Shown here: positions 42,816 to 53,686 of the stretch, piece after piece
Layout of the letters: every line of letters starts with the position of its first letter
How positions within the stretch are numbered: the stretch's first letter is position 1
Assembly: GCA_002105175.1 (NCBI GenBank)
Contig: MCGE01000021.1
Coordinates: forward strand, 248,001 to 312,000
Origin: Absidia repens
Lineage: Eukaryota > Mucoromycota > Mucoromycetes > Mucorales > Cunninghamellaceae
Length of the DNA stretch: 64,000 nt
Direction of reading: 5' to 3'
Made by a program: the position numbers and the translations under genes
Notes under the pieces: generated by a model
What the model saw: the letters and a program-made list of their open reading frames with translations, nothing else
Database searches by the model: none
Told to the model about the DNA's origin: nothing

Positions 42816-43954
42816 CTACATTACAATGCAACATTTCAAAAATTTGGTCGGCTTGTCCAAAGTTGCTCGGGCAGCATGTTCAAAGAGTTCGTCTACACCT
42901 TCGTTAGCCTTTGCTGAGCATTCCTAGGAGCCGAAAGAAAAAGAGTCAGTCGTACGAGTTTTTAAAAAGACACATTCTCCCATACCCAGTGTTTGTAAGC
43001 CTTGATTTCTCGAGCTACTGAAATTGCCTATGCCAAACAAGATGAGATCAAAAGTTTTACAAGTTGTTTTATATATATATATAACATCTTACCTGCTCCA
43101 ATGGCACTACAGATGCATGGTCTTCACCAAACCCAGGTTCTTCGCGTAGCTCCTTCTTGAGTCCCACAAGCAGTAGCGGAACATCAGGACAATGACGTCG
43201 TACCTCGGGTACCCACTATATAACAGCATAAACTTAGATCATGATACTTATTTAACCTTTTATTACGCTTACCTTTTCCTGTATTTGTTCCAATGAGGTG
43301 AGACTATCCACTGCATAGCAAAGGCAAACAACATGTGTATCAACGTAGAAAAGCGTGCGCAAGCGATCATATTCTTCTCTACCTGTAAATGACAAAAGAG
43401 AGTGAATATTTTGTTGGTGTTTTGCCTTTTCTGCCATACCAACTGTATCGCATATTTTCACCGCCACAGGCTTATAATCCACTTGGATTGTAGAATTAAA
43501 GTCTTCATAAATTGTAGGTACAAATCTCTGCAAATAAAGGAAATTGAGTTTGACCACATGTTCTTCTATCATTCCCCCCCCCCTCCACCATCTCGTTTAC
43601 CAATGGGAAGATCTTCCTTTCAAATGACGCTACAAGACATGTCTAATTGGATAAAACGAGTGAGTTTTTCAAAATGAGTTTTAATAAAAAAACCTGTAGT
43701 GAAGCAAGGACATACTCTGTTTATCCAAACAATAATGACAAAAGAAAAACACATGATGAGCATCGTCACCATGTACTAAGCTTGGGCAAAAAGCGCGCAT
43801 TCAAACTTACTCTATATATGAAATATAAAAATAAAAAATGAAAAATAAAAAATAAAAAAATCAGCTTTTTTTTAACATGTTCACTATATTACATTGACTT
43901 ACTTCCACAGTTAGGGTCACCAACAAAAAGAATTTTTTTTCTGATATATTTCAT
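42816..43954 (-). CDS. Divergent Rho-family small GTPase with two one-nucleotide exons
   Basis: Proposed exons: 43954-43903, 43811 (1 nt), 43716 (1 nt), 43642-43601, 43527-43440, 43382-43273, 43215-43093, 43027-42986, 42923-42816; 188 residues. G motifs: P-loop GDPNCGKT, effector loop [10 protein letters not shown], switch [14 protein letters not shown], base-contact region VGLKKEL, ECSAK, and a prenylation CaaX box (C-C-I-V-M end, Cys-Ile-Val-Met). Rho-type lengths and order fit throughout. Oddities: Val at the Ras-59 position (usually Ala), Arg at position 61 (usually the catalytic Gln), and Glu where KxD is usual, so GTP hydrolysis and nucleotide choice may be altered. The P-loop Lys codon AAA is assembled from three exons. 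An alternative 23-nt exon (43717-43695) would also keep frame but put seven residues between the P-loop Lys and Thr, which should destroy nucleotide binding. Confidence 0.82.
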
Positions 43955-44366
43955 TTAAAGTAAAAAGGAACAGTTGAACGTGCGTAAAAGAGCTGCGCCC
44001 ATTTCTTCAGGGGTGACGCAAATATTCAAATTCCGATTGTAGCAAGAATAACAATCAAAAAAGGTCAATGAAAAGAAAGACGATCCTCCACTAGACTGGG
44101 CTATGATCATCATTTCAATTTGATCCCGGGTCGTGGAAGGAATGAACACAGACCTGCACATTAAGAATGCGCCAATAAAACACTAAAGGAAAGGTGGTAT
44201 CGTAGTGAGATTTTTTGCATGATTGTTTATCACCGTCGGCCTTATGATCAAAAAAGACAGCAATAAAAGATACATTCTCCAGTACCCAAAATAAGCACAA
44301 ATTAAAATTAGAACGTCACTTTAAAAGATACTTCTGTTTCGTTTGTTCCTGGTTTCTTTTGGTATA

Positions 44367-44368
<2 letters not shown>

Positions 44369-44404
<36 letters not shown>

Positions 44405-44422
44405 TTGTTGTTGTTGTTGTTG
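44369..44422. repeat. (CTG)n-(TTG)n trinucleotide repeat
   Basis: About ten CTG units followed by GTGCTG and six TTG units, about 70-125 nt upstream of the oxidase TATA box. Non-coding as far as I can see. Confidence 0.85.
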
Positions 44423-44492
44423 CTCTTATTGATGGAATCATAATAACGATCATCATTACATTTTTTGGATGTAAACAATAATCCGTCCAGAG

Positions 44493-44498
44493 TATAAA
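44493..44498 (+). promoter_or_regulatory. TATA box of the multicopper oxidase gene
   Basis: AGTATAAAGAG 71-76 nt upstream of the ATG at 44569, in a normal position. Confidence 0.55.
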
Positions 44499-44568
44499 GA
44501 GAGTGCCCATTTTTCTCGTTCCTTCTTTTTTTTCATCTTTATTTTCTTTTAATATACACATTGACAAC

Positions 44569-46657
44569 ATGCATTCTGCTGACCATGTTTCTGTGTTTTT
44601 TATGCTATTTCTTGCATTCATCGTCATGGTAGGGAGGGTAGACGCCAAAGAACGCACATTTGAATTAAATATCACCAAAGGTCCATGGCCCATGAATTGC
44701 AATAATGAACAGCAACAAGACGACCAAGTCATGATGATCAATGGACAACATCCCGGCCCACCCATCCGTGCTACATTAAATGACGATATCCATGTGGTGG
44801 TGCGTAATCATGGCGATGAACCTACAACCGTCCATTATCATGGTATTTTACAAATCGGTACCGTTGAATCTGATGGTATGCCCAACATCACCCAAAGTGA
44901 AATTCAACCAGGTGGTGAATTCCATGCTCGTTTCCGTTTAATTGGTCAATCAGGTACAAAAAAAAAAAAAAAGGCGGTGATTAAAATATTCACTGTTTTT
45001 TTTTGAAAATTCAGGTACATTTTTTTACCACGCGCATGTGGCATTACAAGATGATAGCATTCAAGGACCATTTATTGTATACCCAACCGAAGATGCATGG
45101 CCTCCCAATGTGAATGGCGGTGAACTGGAAAAGCGCAATAATGTTGAACAGGAAGGCTTGAGATTAGTGGATGGACCGTATCGTTATGATGACGAGCGTA
45201 TTGTGCAACTTTCCGAATATTGGGCAGAAAATCCTCATGATCGAATAAACTACTACTTGGGTGCTGAATATCAAGGGTTTATTCCTGCCGATCAATACCT
45301 CATCAATGGCCATGGTGGATCTGCCTCGGTCTCTGCCACTAAATCTGGAAAACATAAACGACAATCTGCGTGCACTGGGATGTCGGCCGTGGAAGTAGCT
45401 CATGGCAAGGTGTATCGTGTACGAGTCATTGGTGCGCTCAGTTTCTCCACACTTGGATTCTCCGTTGCCAAACATAAGATGACGATCATTGAAATGGACG
45501 GTACCTTGATTGAGCCTTATGAAACTGATTATTTGGAAGTCTCCTCTGGTCAACGGTACTCTGTCTTATTGGAAGCCAATCAAGCCCCCGGTAGCTCGTA
45601 TAATATGGATGTGATGCCCTTTTGGATCACTAATACCACCGCCACTGGCCGAGGTATTTTGACCTACCAAGAACAAGAAAGCGAGTCAAGATTGGATGTG
45701 GCCGAAAACTTCCCCAAGGACTTTGCTCTCACCACTCAACAAGCTGCCACCGACGCTACCGAGTTCCAATTCCCTGAGCCTGTCAATCAATGGATCTTCC
45801 AATCTGTCAAGCCTCTAGAAGAAGAAAAATTGGATTTCAATGCCAAGCCGGATCGTACCATTGTCCTGATGCCCATGGAACACCTGGTGGGGGAAATGAA
45901 TACAACACGATGGTTGATCAATGGTCGTCATATGCCTGTGCATGAAACTCCTCTTTTGGAACAACTCAAGAATGACTTCCACGCTGGACACAATGAACGT
46001 CGTTCCATGATGCGTCGTGGAATGAATGCAACAGCCATGAAACTGAACAAGGAAGGCACTTCGGATGGCTTTGATGAAGATTTGCAGACATACCCAATGA
46101 AATATGGCGAAGTGGTGGATGTGGTGATACATACGACTACATTAATTAACCATGGCATTTGTGCAGGTAAAAGGAAAAAAAAAATCAAGGGGACTGGGCG
46201 GCGATTCAAATTAACATGGATTGCCTTTTTTTTTTTTTTTTTTTCTTTTTGGTAGGTCATCCTTGGCATTCTCATGGATTTGTCCATTACCCTATTGCCC
46301 ATGGTATGGGAGAATATAATCATGAAACTGATCAAGATTTACGGACCTATGAACATCCAGTGGCCAAAGATACTACCTTTGTTTACCCCGGCACCACCGC
46401 TTTGGCTCCCGAAGCCGGTATTCCTTGTGGATGGACAAAAGTCAGAGTCTTTGCGGTAAGTTTATATTTCTATTTTTTTTTTAAAAAAAAAAAAAGTTGA
46501 TGGTTTGTTTTTTTTGTGGCTCATCCTTTCTTCCATCTCCTTATAGAATAATCCTGGGTTATGGGCTTTCCATTGTCATATCACTGGTCATATGTTACAA
46601 GGCATGATAGTGATTATAGAAATGGCTACGGATCAAATCAAATACCTTCAACAGTAA
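44569..46657 (+). CDS. Secreted multicopper oxidase (ascorbate oxidase/laccase/ferroxidase family)
   Basis: Four exons: 44569-44953, 45015-46166, 46256-46455, 46547-46657, 615 residues. A signal peptide covers about residues 1-26 (ends VGRVDA). All four copper-ligand segments are visible: HYHG (89-92), FYHAHV, GHPWHSHGF and HCHITGHMLQGM, supplying the T1, T2 and T3 copper ligands. The residue ten after the T1 cysteine is Met, the axial ligand seen in low-potential enzymes such as ascorbate oxidases and Fet3. The HxH element is HYHG rather than the laccase HWHG. No transmembrane anchor after the last cupredoxin domain, so probably a soluble secreted or wall enzyme. Substrate (phenols, ascorbate or iron) cannot be decided from sequence. 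Confidence 0.92.
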
Positions 46658-48027
46658 ATTTTTTATATTATATATTACATCTTCCCTGTGTGTAGAATAG
46701 ATTAACCTAGTATACAAGTAAATCATATTAATAAACCTGTATAAAAAAAAACCATCTGTGTGTGTGTTTTCATCTCTCTCCTTTCTTGTGTTACAAAAGT
46801 CAAAACGCAGTGCCGATGCGACATAAAAGGCAACGCCCCCTTTTTTCGCGCGACCTGTTTTTTCATTGTTCTGTCTACCCCTCGCCATTTTTAAAAATGT
46901 GTGTTTCACTACATCTTTTCATAAGCAATATACTCTAGACCAAAGTATCCCTTGAAAAAAAAAACAAGGCATGAGGGTGAGTGGCAGGGTAGTTTTCATT
47001 TCTATGTGAAAGTCCGCTGATCCATATCAGATCTTTTTTTTTTTTTTTTGTGTGTGGTGTGGATGATTTCCATACTAAAGGTCCCTTTCATTCGATATGT
47101 TATAGTAGCACAAAATATGTCGTTCTTTCTCCACCAATGATGACGACTACCGTTGAACTGACTGTTGATGCAAACATCTAGCCCGCATGGCTTAAAAAAG
47201 TATAATAGTGCATACACACAGACAGACGAGATGCTGATAAGGAAAACTCCGCCTGTCTTTATGATGCCAGTCAATGACATGGACAAACAAATACACTTGA
47301 ATCAATATAGGCAACCCCAAAAAAGTGAATGAATGGTTGACACACATTTGTAGCACCCATATTGCAATAAAAAAAACGATCCCATGATATAGAATATGAA
47401 ATCGTTCTTTAAAATCACTCCCCCCCTCTCTCCTCATTGGGACCATTGTTTTGGCTCTATCGCGCGAAAACGAAGGCAGAGATCAATTTGACAAAGGCAG
47501 AATGTTTTTTTTTGGGTGATATGTTTTTAATGTGAATTTAATATGTATAGTATGGATCACAAAAGTGTGAATCATCGACTTTTTTCCTTGTTGTATGTAG
47601 ATCCATTTCTTTATTCGATCCTCTTGATCGTTTTTGTATGTCCCTGATTCGTCATTCCTTTTTTTTTTTTTTTTTTGTCAATCTGTGAAATAATGAACTG
47701 CATGCATGCGGAAGACATTTTTATTTTCTCATCACTAGTTTTTTCAATTGTTGTCGTGGGCTGAGCATTTTTATTGTTCATAGAAGAAACGATCCTTATT
47801 TTCTTGGGTGTTGGTCATAGCATATCTATATGTATTTATATAAATCTATTGAAATTCGAGATTCTTTGGTCCGTCGCGCGATCTCTTACTCAGTCATATA
47901 AAAATAAACTCGGGTGGGTTGAAATAGGGTAATGATCGTCGTCGTTTAATCCCCTTAATAAAGTCAGCCGAGCTTTCCTTTTATGGAATGGTTAACATGA
48001 AAACGGACACACTTTAAAAAAAAAAGA
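46658..48027. other. About 1.4 kb intergenic; possible small membrane protein on minus strand
   Basis: A minus-strand frame at 47286-47002 (MSMSLTGIIKTGGVFLISIS...) starts with a hydrophobic segment and has Cys, but an overlapping frame 47446-47192 is equally long, so neither is convincing. T runs at 47036-47049 and 47660-47677. No other gene seen. Confidence 0.35.
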
Positions 48028-48035
48028 TATAAAAG
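48028..48035 (+). promoter_or_regulatory. TATA box of the bHLH gene
   Basis: TATAAAAG, 84 nt upstream of the ATG at 48112, with a 22-nt-scale A run just before it. Confidence 0.55.
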
Positions 48036-48111
48036 AACTATGTAAAACCGTCTGTCCTTGTTTGTTTTCTAATTCATTATAATTAATAACAGAAAACAAA
48101 GCAATAAAAAA

Positions 48112-49182
48112 ATGACTACCACCGTTTCTAATTTCCAACCGACTCGACGTAACTCCTCCTCTTCGTCCTCCACCGCTATGAGGATGATGACTTGTTCTCC
48201 ACCTTCATTTGGATTCAGTTCGGTTTTATACTCACCTACTATGAACGATGACCCAAGGTAAATAGAGTAATAAATAACAATCGAGTGTCATTTTACTCAC
48301 ATCTTCTTTTTTTTTTTTTGTTTTTTTGTCAGTGACGAAATCTTGAATGGCGATAAACGATCTGCACATAATGCTTTGGAAAGACAACGTCGAGAAGGTC
48401 TCAACAAAAAATTCCAGCAACTAGCCCATGTTTTGCCCGGGTTACAAAATGTCCGTCGTCCAAGCAAGAGCATGATTGTGGCTAAATCTTTGGAATTTGT
48501 TTCGAAATCTGTGCAACGAGATTCATCTTATCAAAACAAAATCAAACAATTAAGAAAAGAATATCAAACCTTGCGCAAACATACTCAACAGCAACAACAA
48601 CAACAAAGAAGTAAAAAAACCACAGCACCACCACCATTGTTATTGACAAGAAACAACAAAAAACGTGCCCATCGAGAAGATACCAGTCCTTCCAAACGAC
48701 AGAAGCAACCTTATAGTCCTCCTGGTTCCCGTCAAGTGTCCAACGCTACCATTACGCCAACACCATCAGTGACTAAAAAACAGCAAAGTCCCATTCGACA
48801 TAAATTTGTTCATCATCATGCATCAGCATCATCTCCTTCCTCGACATCGTTACCCATTTCACCTGAAAAGAAACCATGCACTGTTTCTCCTCCTCCCGCA
48901 GCACCTGCAGAATCAGCACAAACACAAATGCCAACTACAACAACAACACCACAATACACTATGATAACAGCGCCACCACCACTTGTCCATGAATTTGCAA
49001 TGCAACCCAGTTGGCCACCATTAGACCTCTCTGGAGTCTCCTATATGGACCATTCAGTACCTCCTCCATCTTCGGTGGCGTCGTTGTATCCTTCTCCTCC
49101 TCCCACTGTACCTTTCTTCACAACTCATTCCCCACCTTCCTTTTACCCCACCGATCCTTCTTATGCTTATTTTTGGAAATAA
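48112..49182 (+). CDS. bHLH transcription factor
   Basis: Two exons, 48112-48257 and 48333-49182 (intron 75 nt, phase 2), 331 residues. The basic helix-loop-helix lies at about residues 57-112: KRSAHNALERQRREGLNKKF then LPGLQNVRRPSKSMIVAKSL EFVSKSV. His61, Glu65 and Arg69 are the triad that reads the E-box CACGTG (class B, as in Max/USF). A short coiled stretch follows (QNKIKQLRKEYQTLRKH) with a Gln run, perhaps an abbreviated leucine zipper. The remaining ~200 residues are Pro/Ser/Thr rich and probably disordered. Nuclear, DNA binding as dimer; target genes unknown. Confidence 0.9.
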
Positions 49183-50243
49183 GCAGTACCTTCTTTCTCT
49201 CCCACTCCATTCATTCCCCCTCTCTCATCTTCTTCATACTCCATTTTATGCTTCTTGTTTATGTTCTTTATATACCAATTCTTCCCCCGCCATCCACCCA
49301 CATTTTTTAGATTATTATATATATTATTGTTTTTGATTTTGTTTATATGAACGGGGACTTTTTTTTTTTATATGTTTGATTTTTTATTTCATCTTTTCTT
49401 GGAGGCATAACCGTCCTTTTTTTTTTTTTTCCCTTCTTCTATATAGTGCTTGTATTTTATTTATTCATTTCTAATAAATCATTTTCCCAATATTTTTTTT
49501 TTCTAAAAAGGACCACGAGGACATAGGTCATATGAGTTCTTCTTTTTTTTTTTGACTGATCGACAAATGAGGTTTACTTTTTTTGATACTATGCACTTAT
49601 TGTATCTCTTTCATTGCCTGTCTGCCGGATCTTGTCCATCTCTAGGAATAAATCGTGCTATGAGAATATAAAGAACCCCCTGACTACGTCCCTTTTTTAT
49701 CTTGATTGGTATCATCATTACTCTCTGATAAAATAATAATAAAAAGAATGCACAGCCAAGGATATATAATAGGACTTCATCGTGGTTTTGTGTGACCCAT
49801 GCCAACATCCGAGCACATCGACCCTTTTCCCTTTTTTGTCCACCTGGTTTTCGGCGGACACAAATATTCGCGCGCTATCATCATCACTATCATCGTCATC
49901 AAACCCTGTCCCCCACATCCCATCCCAGTCTATGCTACACAAAAAGACATCCAATTCTTTTTTTGTTATATGGGTCAATCAAATCAAAAGGTTTTTTATT
50001 CTTCCAATCAAAATAAAAAAAATATACAATATTGGTATGGTATTTAACTAATTAACTACTACTACCACTAAAAAGGCCAATAATAATATGTTAATATAAT
50101 AATAATAAAAAAAGTCATGTAGTTAAAAAAAAAAAAAAGACAGCGATGGAGAGTGAAGGGGGAGGGAGTATGATGGGAAGAGAATATACTAAATGTAAGG
50201 GTGTACATGTGTGGAGTGGGGGAGAGATGGGGCGGATCCAATT
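49183..50243. other. Convergent 3' region between bHLH (+) and PP2C (-) genes
   Basis: T/CT-rich 3' UTR-like DNA after the bHLH stop, then AT-rich spacer. Overlapping frames near 49782-50051 in three frames show no protein features. No gene seen. Confidence 0.45.
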
Positions 50244-51795
50244 TCAAATTGATGTGGTGGTGGGAGTATTCGTTGGAGTGCTGTTACTAGTTGCTGTTGC
50301 TGTTGCTTTTGCTGTTGCTGTTGCTGTTGCTACTGATGGGGGAGGTGGTTGAGGAGGTGAGTTGATCTGCGGCGATGTAGGTGGTGGAGATTTGACGACA
50401 TTGGGAGGTAGTTTTGGCATACGTCGTTTTGGTGGGTCGTTCACTTGTTTTGCTGCCATCCAATCATACCACTGAGCCTGGGTCTTTTTACGTAAAAACG
50501 CCACAATGATAACGGTCATATTATCACATCCTATGCCTGTCATGTCGCCACTTTGTGCTAAACAAAAATCCATCAACTCTTCACAAATCACCACCAAGGT
50601 TTTGCGTAATGTCAATGCATGCCGGATATAATCAATCACCTCTTGATTCCGCATACAATCCCAAATCCCGTCGCACGCAAGTACCATGAATTCGTCCAGA
50701 TCCGTCAGTTCGTGCTCGGTGATATCAGGGTCGGCTAATATATTCAATACATAATATGTATGTGTGTCAATAAAGAGAAATGAAGGAGATGATGGGCATT
50801 TGCTTACAAGTGACAGCTTGCTTCTCAGGAGAAAGCTGGGTATTTGTCTTGAAGCCAAAATCACCAATGGCTCGTGAAAGTGCCAAGCTACCTGTAATAT
50901 AAAAAAAAAAAAAAAAAAAGAAAAGAAAAGCAGCAATGAGGTTCTTCAGAGTTCACTCCTTAAAAAAATAAAAATAAAACAAGTTACCGTTGACACGTTT
51001 GAATTCCACATAACCACCTGCGTTTTTGATACGCGCTGTTTCGAGTGGATCGTTCGGTTTGTGGTCTTTGGATAATGGAATAGCCTTCCCTGTTCGAGTA
51101 CTTATCACTGCGCGAGAATCACCAGCATTGCTCTTAAAAATAAAGAAAATGAATGAATATATGTGATTAAAAAGGGAACAAACAAACTTACTACATAGAG
51201 GACATTGTCTTTGGTTATTAACGCTGCTACTGCTGTACAACCGGCTGTATCTTCACGTAAAGAAGGATCTAAAAAGGTGATGTTAGCAACTGACTACGAA
51301 GAACGAAGGTATGAGCTTACCTTGACGAAGATCTTCATCTACCACTAGGTTGCCCCACCGTAAAGCATCTCGGTACCGTTGATCTTTGAACGGTTTTGAT
51401 TGAAATATCCGTTCGTGAAGATGATCGCCACAATATTTCGCCACCGAGTCTCCTACAATACATGTGTCAGTAATATTATAACATATTATTCCGGCCATGT
51501 AATTATTATTCTTTACCTCCATGGCCATCAAAAACGGCAAAAAAACTAGCATTGGTATCTCGATAGCATGGGAAGGCGGCATGACTATCTTCCATACCTA
51601 AGTCAAAAGGTGTAAGCAATAGAGTAGAGTGAGAAATAAGAGTAGATGAGATCTTTTCGGGATGGTCTTTTTTTTTTTTTTTTTTTTTTTACTTATTCTC
51701 CATCCTTGCATGGACGATAAGCCATACATGACTCGTTTATCGCCACCCTGATCCGAATGTTTGGTTGTCACTGGTTCGGATAACGTTTGTCCCAT
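50244..51795 (-). CDS. PP2C-family Ser/Thr phosphatase (PTC2/3-like)
   Basis: Seven exons: 51795-51693, 51597-51517, 51452-51321, 51268-51192, 51132-50988, 50891-50808, 50734-50244, 370 residues. PPM motifs in order: [85 protein letters not shown] and [12 protein letters not shown], including the metal-binding Asp residues (ED, DGHGG, DGIWD, DN). The N-terminus MGQTLSEP has Gly2 in a context favourable for myristoylation, as in yeast Ptc2/Ptc3. The last ~70 residues are Pro rich and end in an Ala-Thr repeat coded by GTTGCT units (50285-50335). PTC2/3 enzymes dampen MAP-kinase and checkpoint signalling; that role here is by family. Confidence 0.94.
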
Positions 51796-53363
51796 GTCGA
51801 TGCAACTGTTGCTGTAGTGGTGCTGTGGAAAAGAGAGATAATAAATAGAAAATAGAAAATAGGTGAGTGCAGAAAAAAAGCCTTGAAAAAAAAATCATTT
51901 CGAACTGCGATTTGCATGTCACCGGTGTGCATGTACCCTCGCCCATCAGTCACATTCCTCTTTTTTTTTTTTTTTTTTTTTGTCGCGCAGATGGATTATC
52001 CTGTAAGCTTCCCTCACGGACCCACCTGAATAAGGTATTTTTACTTGCGCGAACAGGCAAAAATAAAGATATCTGCTTCCCTGGATGATTTATTAAAAAA
52101 TGCTCGCTATTTAAGATATAAGAAATATTAGTTTAGTCTACACTTTATTAATTTTTAAATCGAGACGAGGGTAAAATAAATCAAAACGGTGGTATAATAA
52201 AATTGGGATAGGGGAAGAGAATAAATTAGGACGGTAAATTGCATGGGAATTTTTGCAGCCAAAATATATTGTAACTGGACTCATTTCAGTATCTACTAGG
52301 AACACATGATTTGGAATCACCTAACATGATAGCAAATGTAAATTCCTGGGGAGAGTTGCAACTCCCCCATCCTTTTTTTTTTTTTTTTTTCAGAGCGTCT
52401 AAAAATTAAATCCGCCTACGCTTTAAATTTTATTTTACAGCGTCCCAAAAACCATAACAGGCGTCTCGAAAAGATCTATATGTCGTCTTAATTTCCAGTT
52501 TCCATCATCCATAAAAAATTGTACCTCGTCTCAACTGAACTTGAAATACTGTAGTCAAGTAGTATTGTCTATTATGAAAACTAAGAACTTGTATCTCAAA
52601 AGTGAAGGAATGAAATATAAAACAGCATTTGCTCTGATTTTTAGAATAGGATGTAACACAAAGTCCAATGCCCCATAGAACATTACTGTAGACATTAATA
52701 GGGGACTGCGATGAAGGGAAATATATCCGCGATATTTGTCGAGGAAGGAATTATTTGGAAGAGGCTTCGGATAACTTATGCCGAGTGACGGAGAGGGTGA
52801 AACATGTTGATGTGGGGCGCAAATGCAAGGATGATTCAGCTCGGTGTTATTATTTTCCGCACCCATACAATATATTACTTACTATAATCGTTTCTAAAAA
52901 ATGGGTACTATGGCCAGAGAAGCATTGAATTTTGTCAGGCGAGTTTGATGCCTTCCCTCTCTTCCAGTCCTCCCCCCCCCACAACCAAAAAAAAAAAACC
53001 TGCTAGGTCATTGAAAATGAACATAATCACTACACTAACGTACAGTACAGTACAATACGTACTCTAGATATATGACTTCTGACTATTGAATTGAGTTTGT
53101 TTTGATCAAGTAAACTTAATTCGGCTTGTTGCATTTTTTTTATTATGCAACATCAGTGCCAGTATGTCTACTTTGGGCCCTTTTTTTTTTTAGTAAGAAA
53201 TACATAAAAGCAAACGATCGGTTACACAATATATATTGAGATTTTTGTGTGTAAAAATACATAAGGTTATGAACATACCCAGTGAGTTACAAAAGACAGG
53301 TGAAGTAAAAATAAATTAAATTTATCAACATAAAGAGTATGTTACAAAACTTCAAGAAATAAC
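51796..53363. other. About 1.6 kb intergenic, no gene seen
   Basis: T runs at 51960-51981 and 52374-52391, a C run at 52973-52981, and GTACAGTACAGTACA at about 53041-53055. Reading frames (for example 52555-52866 minus) have no recognisable features. Confidence 0.5.
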
Positions 53364-53370
53364 TATAAAA
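53364..53370 (+). promoter_or_regulatory. TATA box of the 85-residue secreted protein gene
   Basis: CTATAAAAGT, 59-65 nt upstream of the ATG at 53429. Confidence 0.6.
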
Positions 53371-53428
53371 GTACAGGAATTCATCGAGTTTCTTTTAAAA
53401 TCATTATTTTTCATAACTATACTTCAAC

Positions 53429-53686
53429 ATGAAATTGGCTTTCACTGTCCTCGCTGTCTTCTTGTTCATCAACTCCATCTTTGCGTCCCAATACACTGCT
53501 ACTTTTGATAGCTTTGAAGGTGCTGTCGGTTGTCTCTCCAAGAATGTCAAATATATCAAGAAGGTGTCTGGCGATGTTCAAGTCCATGGTCAAGAACTCG
53601 TTCTCCTTACCACCGGTGCATGTGGCAATGCCATCCAAGATAATCTCAAGTCTGTTTGCAATAGTGAATCAGTCGTTTGCGAATAA
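53429..53686 (+). CDS. Very small secreted Cys-containing protein, unknown function
   Basis: 85 residues. Signal peptide 1-20 (MKLAFTVLAVFLFINSIFAS). The mature ~65 residues carry four cysteines (VGCLS, GACGN, SVCNS, VVCE), enough for two disulfides, and ITS-like beta-rich spacing. TATA box and start context support a real gene, and codon use (GTC, CTC, ACC) resembles the well-expressed genes of the window. Family not recognised; extracellular localisation is the only prediction. Confidence 0.65.
   Translation: MKLAFTVLAVFLFINSIFASQYTATFDSFEGAVGCLSKNVKYIKKVSGDVQVHGQELVLLTTGACGNAIQDNLKSVCNSESVVCE

Larger units (their letters stand above)
43955..44560. other. Divergent promoter region between GTPase (-) and multicopper oxidase (+) genes
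   Basis: Two overlapping frames on the minus strand (43955-44161 and 44115-44300) have no recognisable protein features. The microsatellite and TATA box nearer the oxidase are listed separately. Confidence 0.45.

Noticed and set aside
44316..44765. 149-codon minus-strand frame next to the oxidase gene
   Set aside because: It is antisense to the signal peptide exon and encodes Ala and Thr runs from the trinucleotide repeat.
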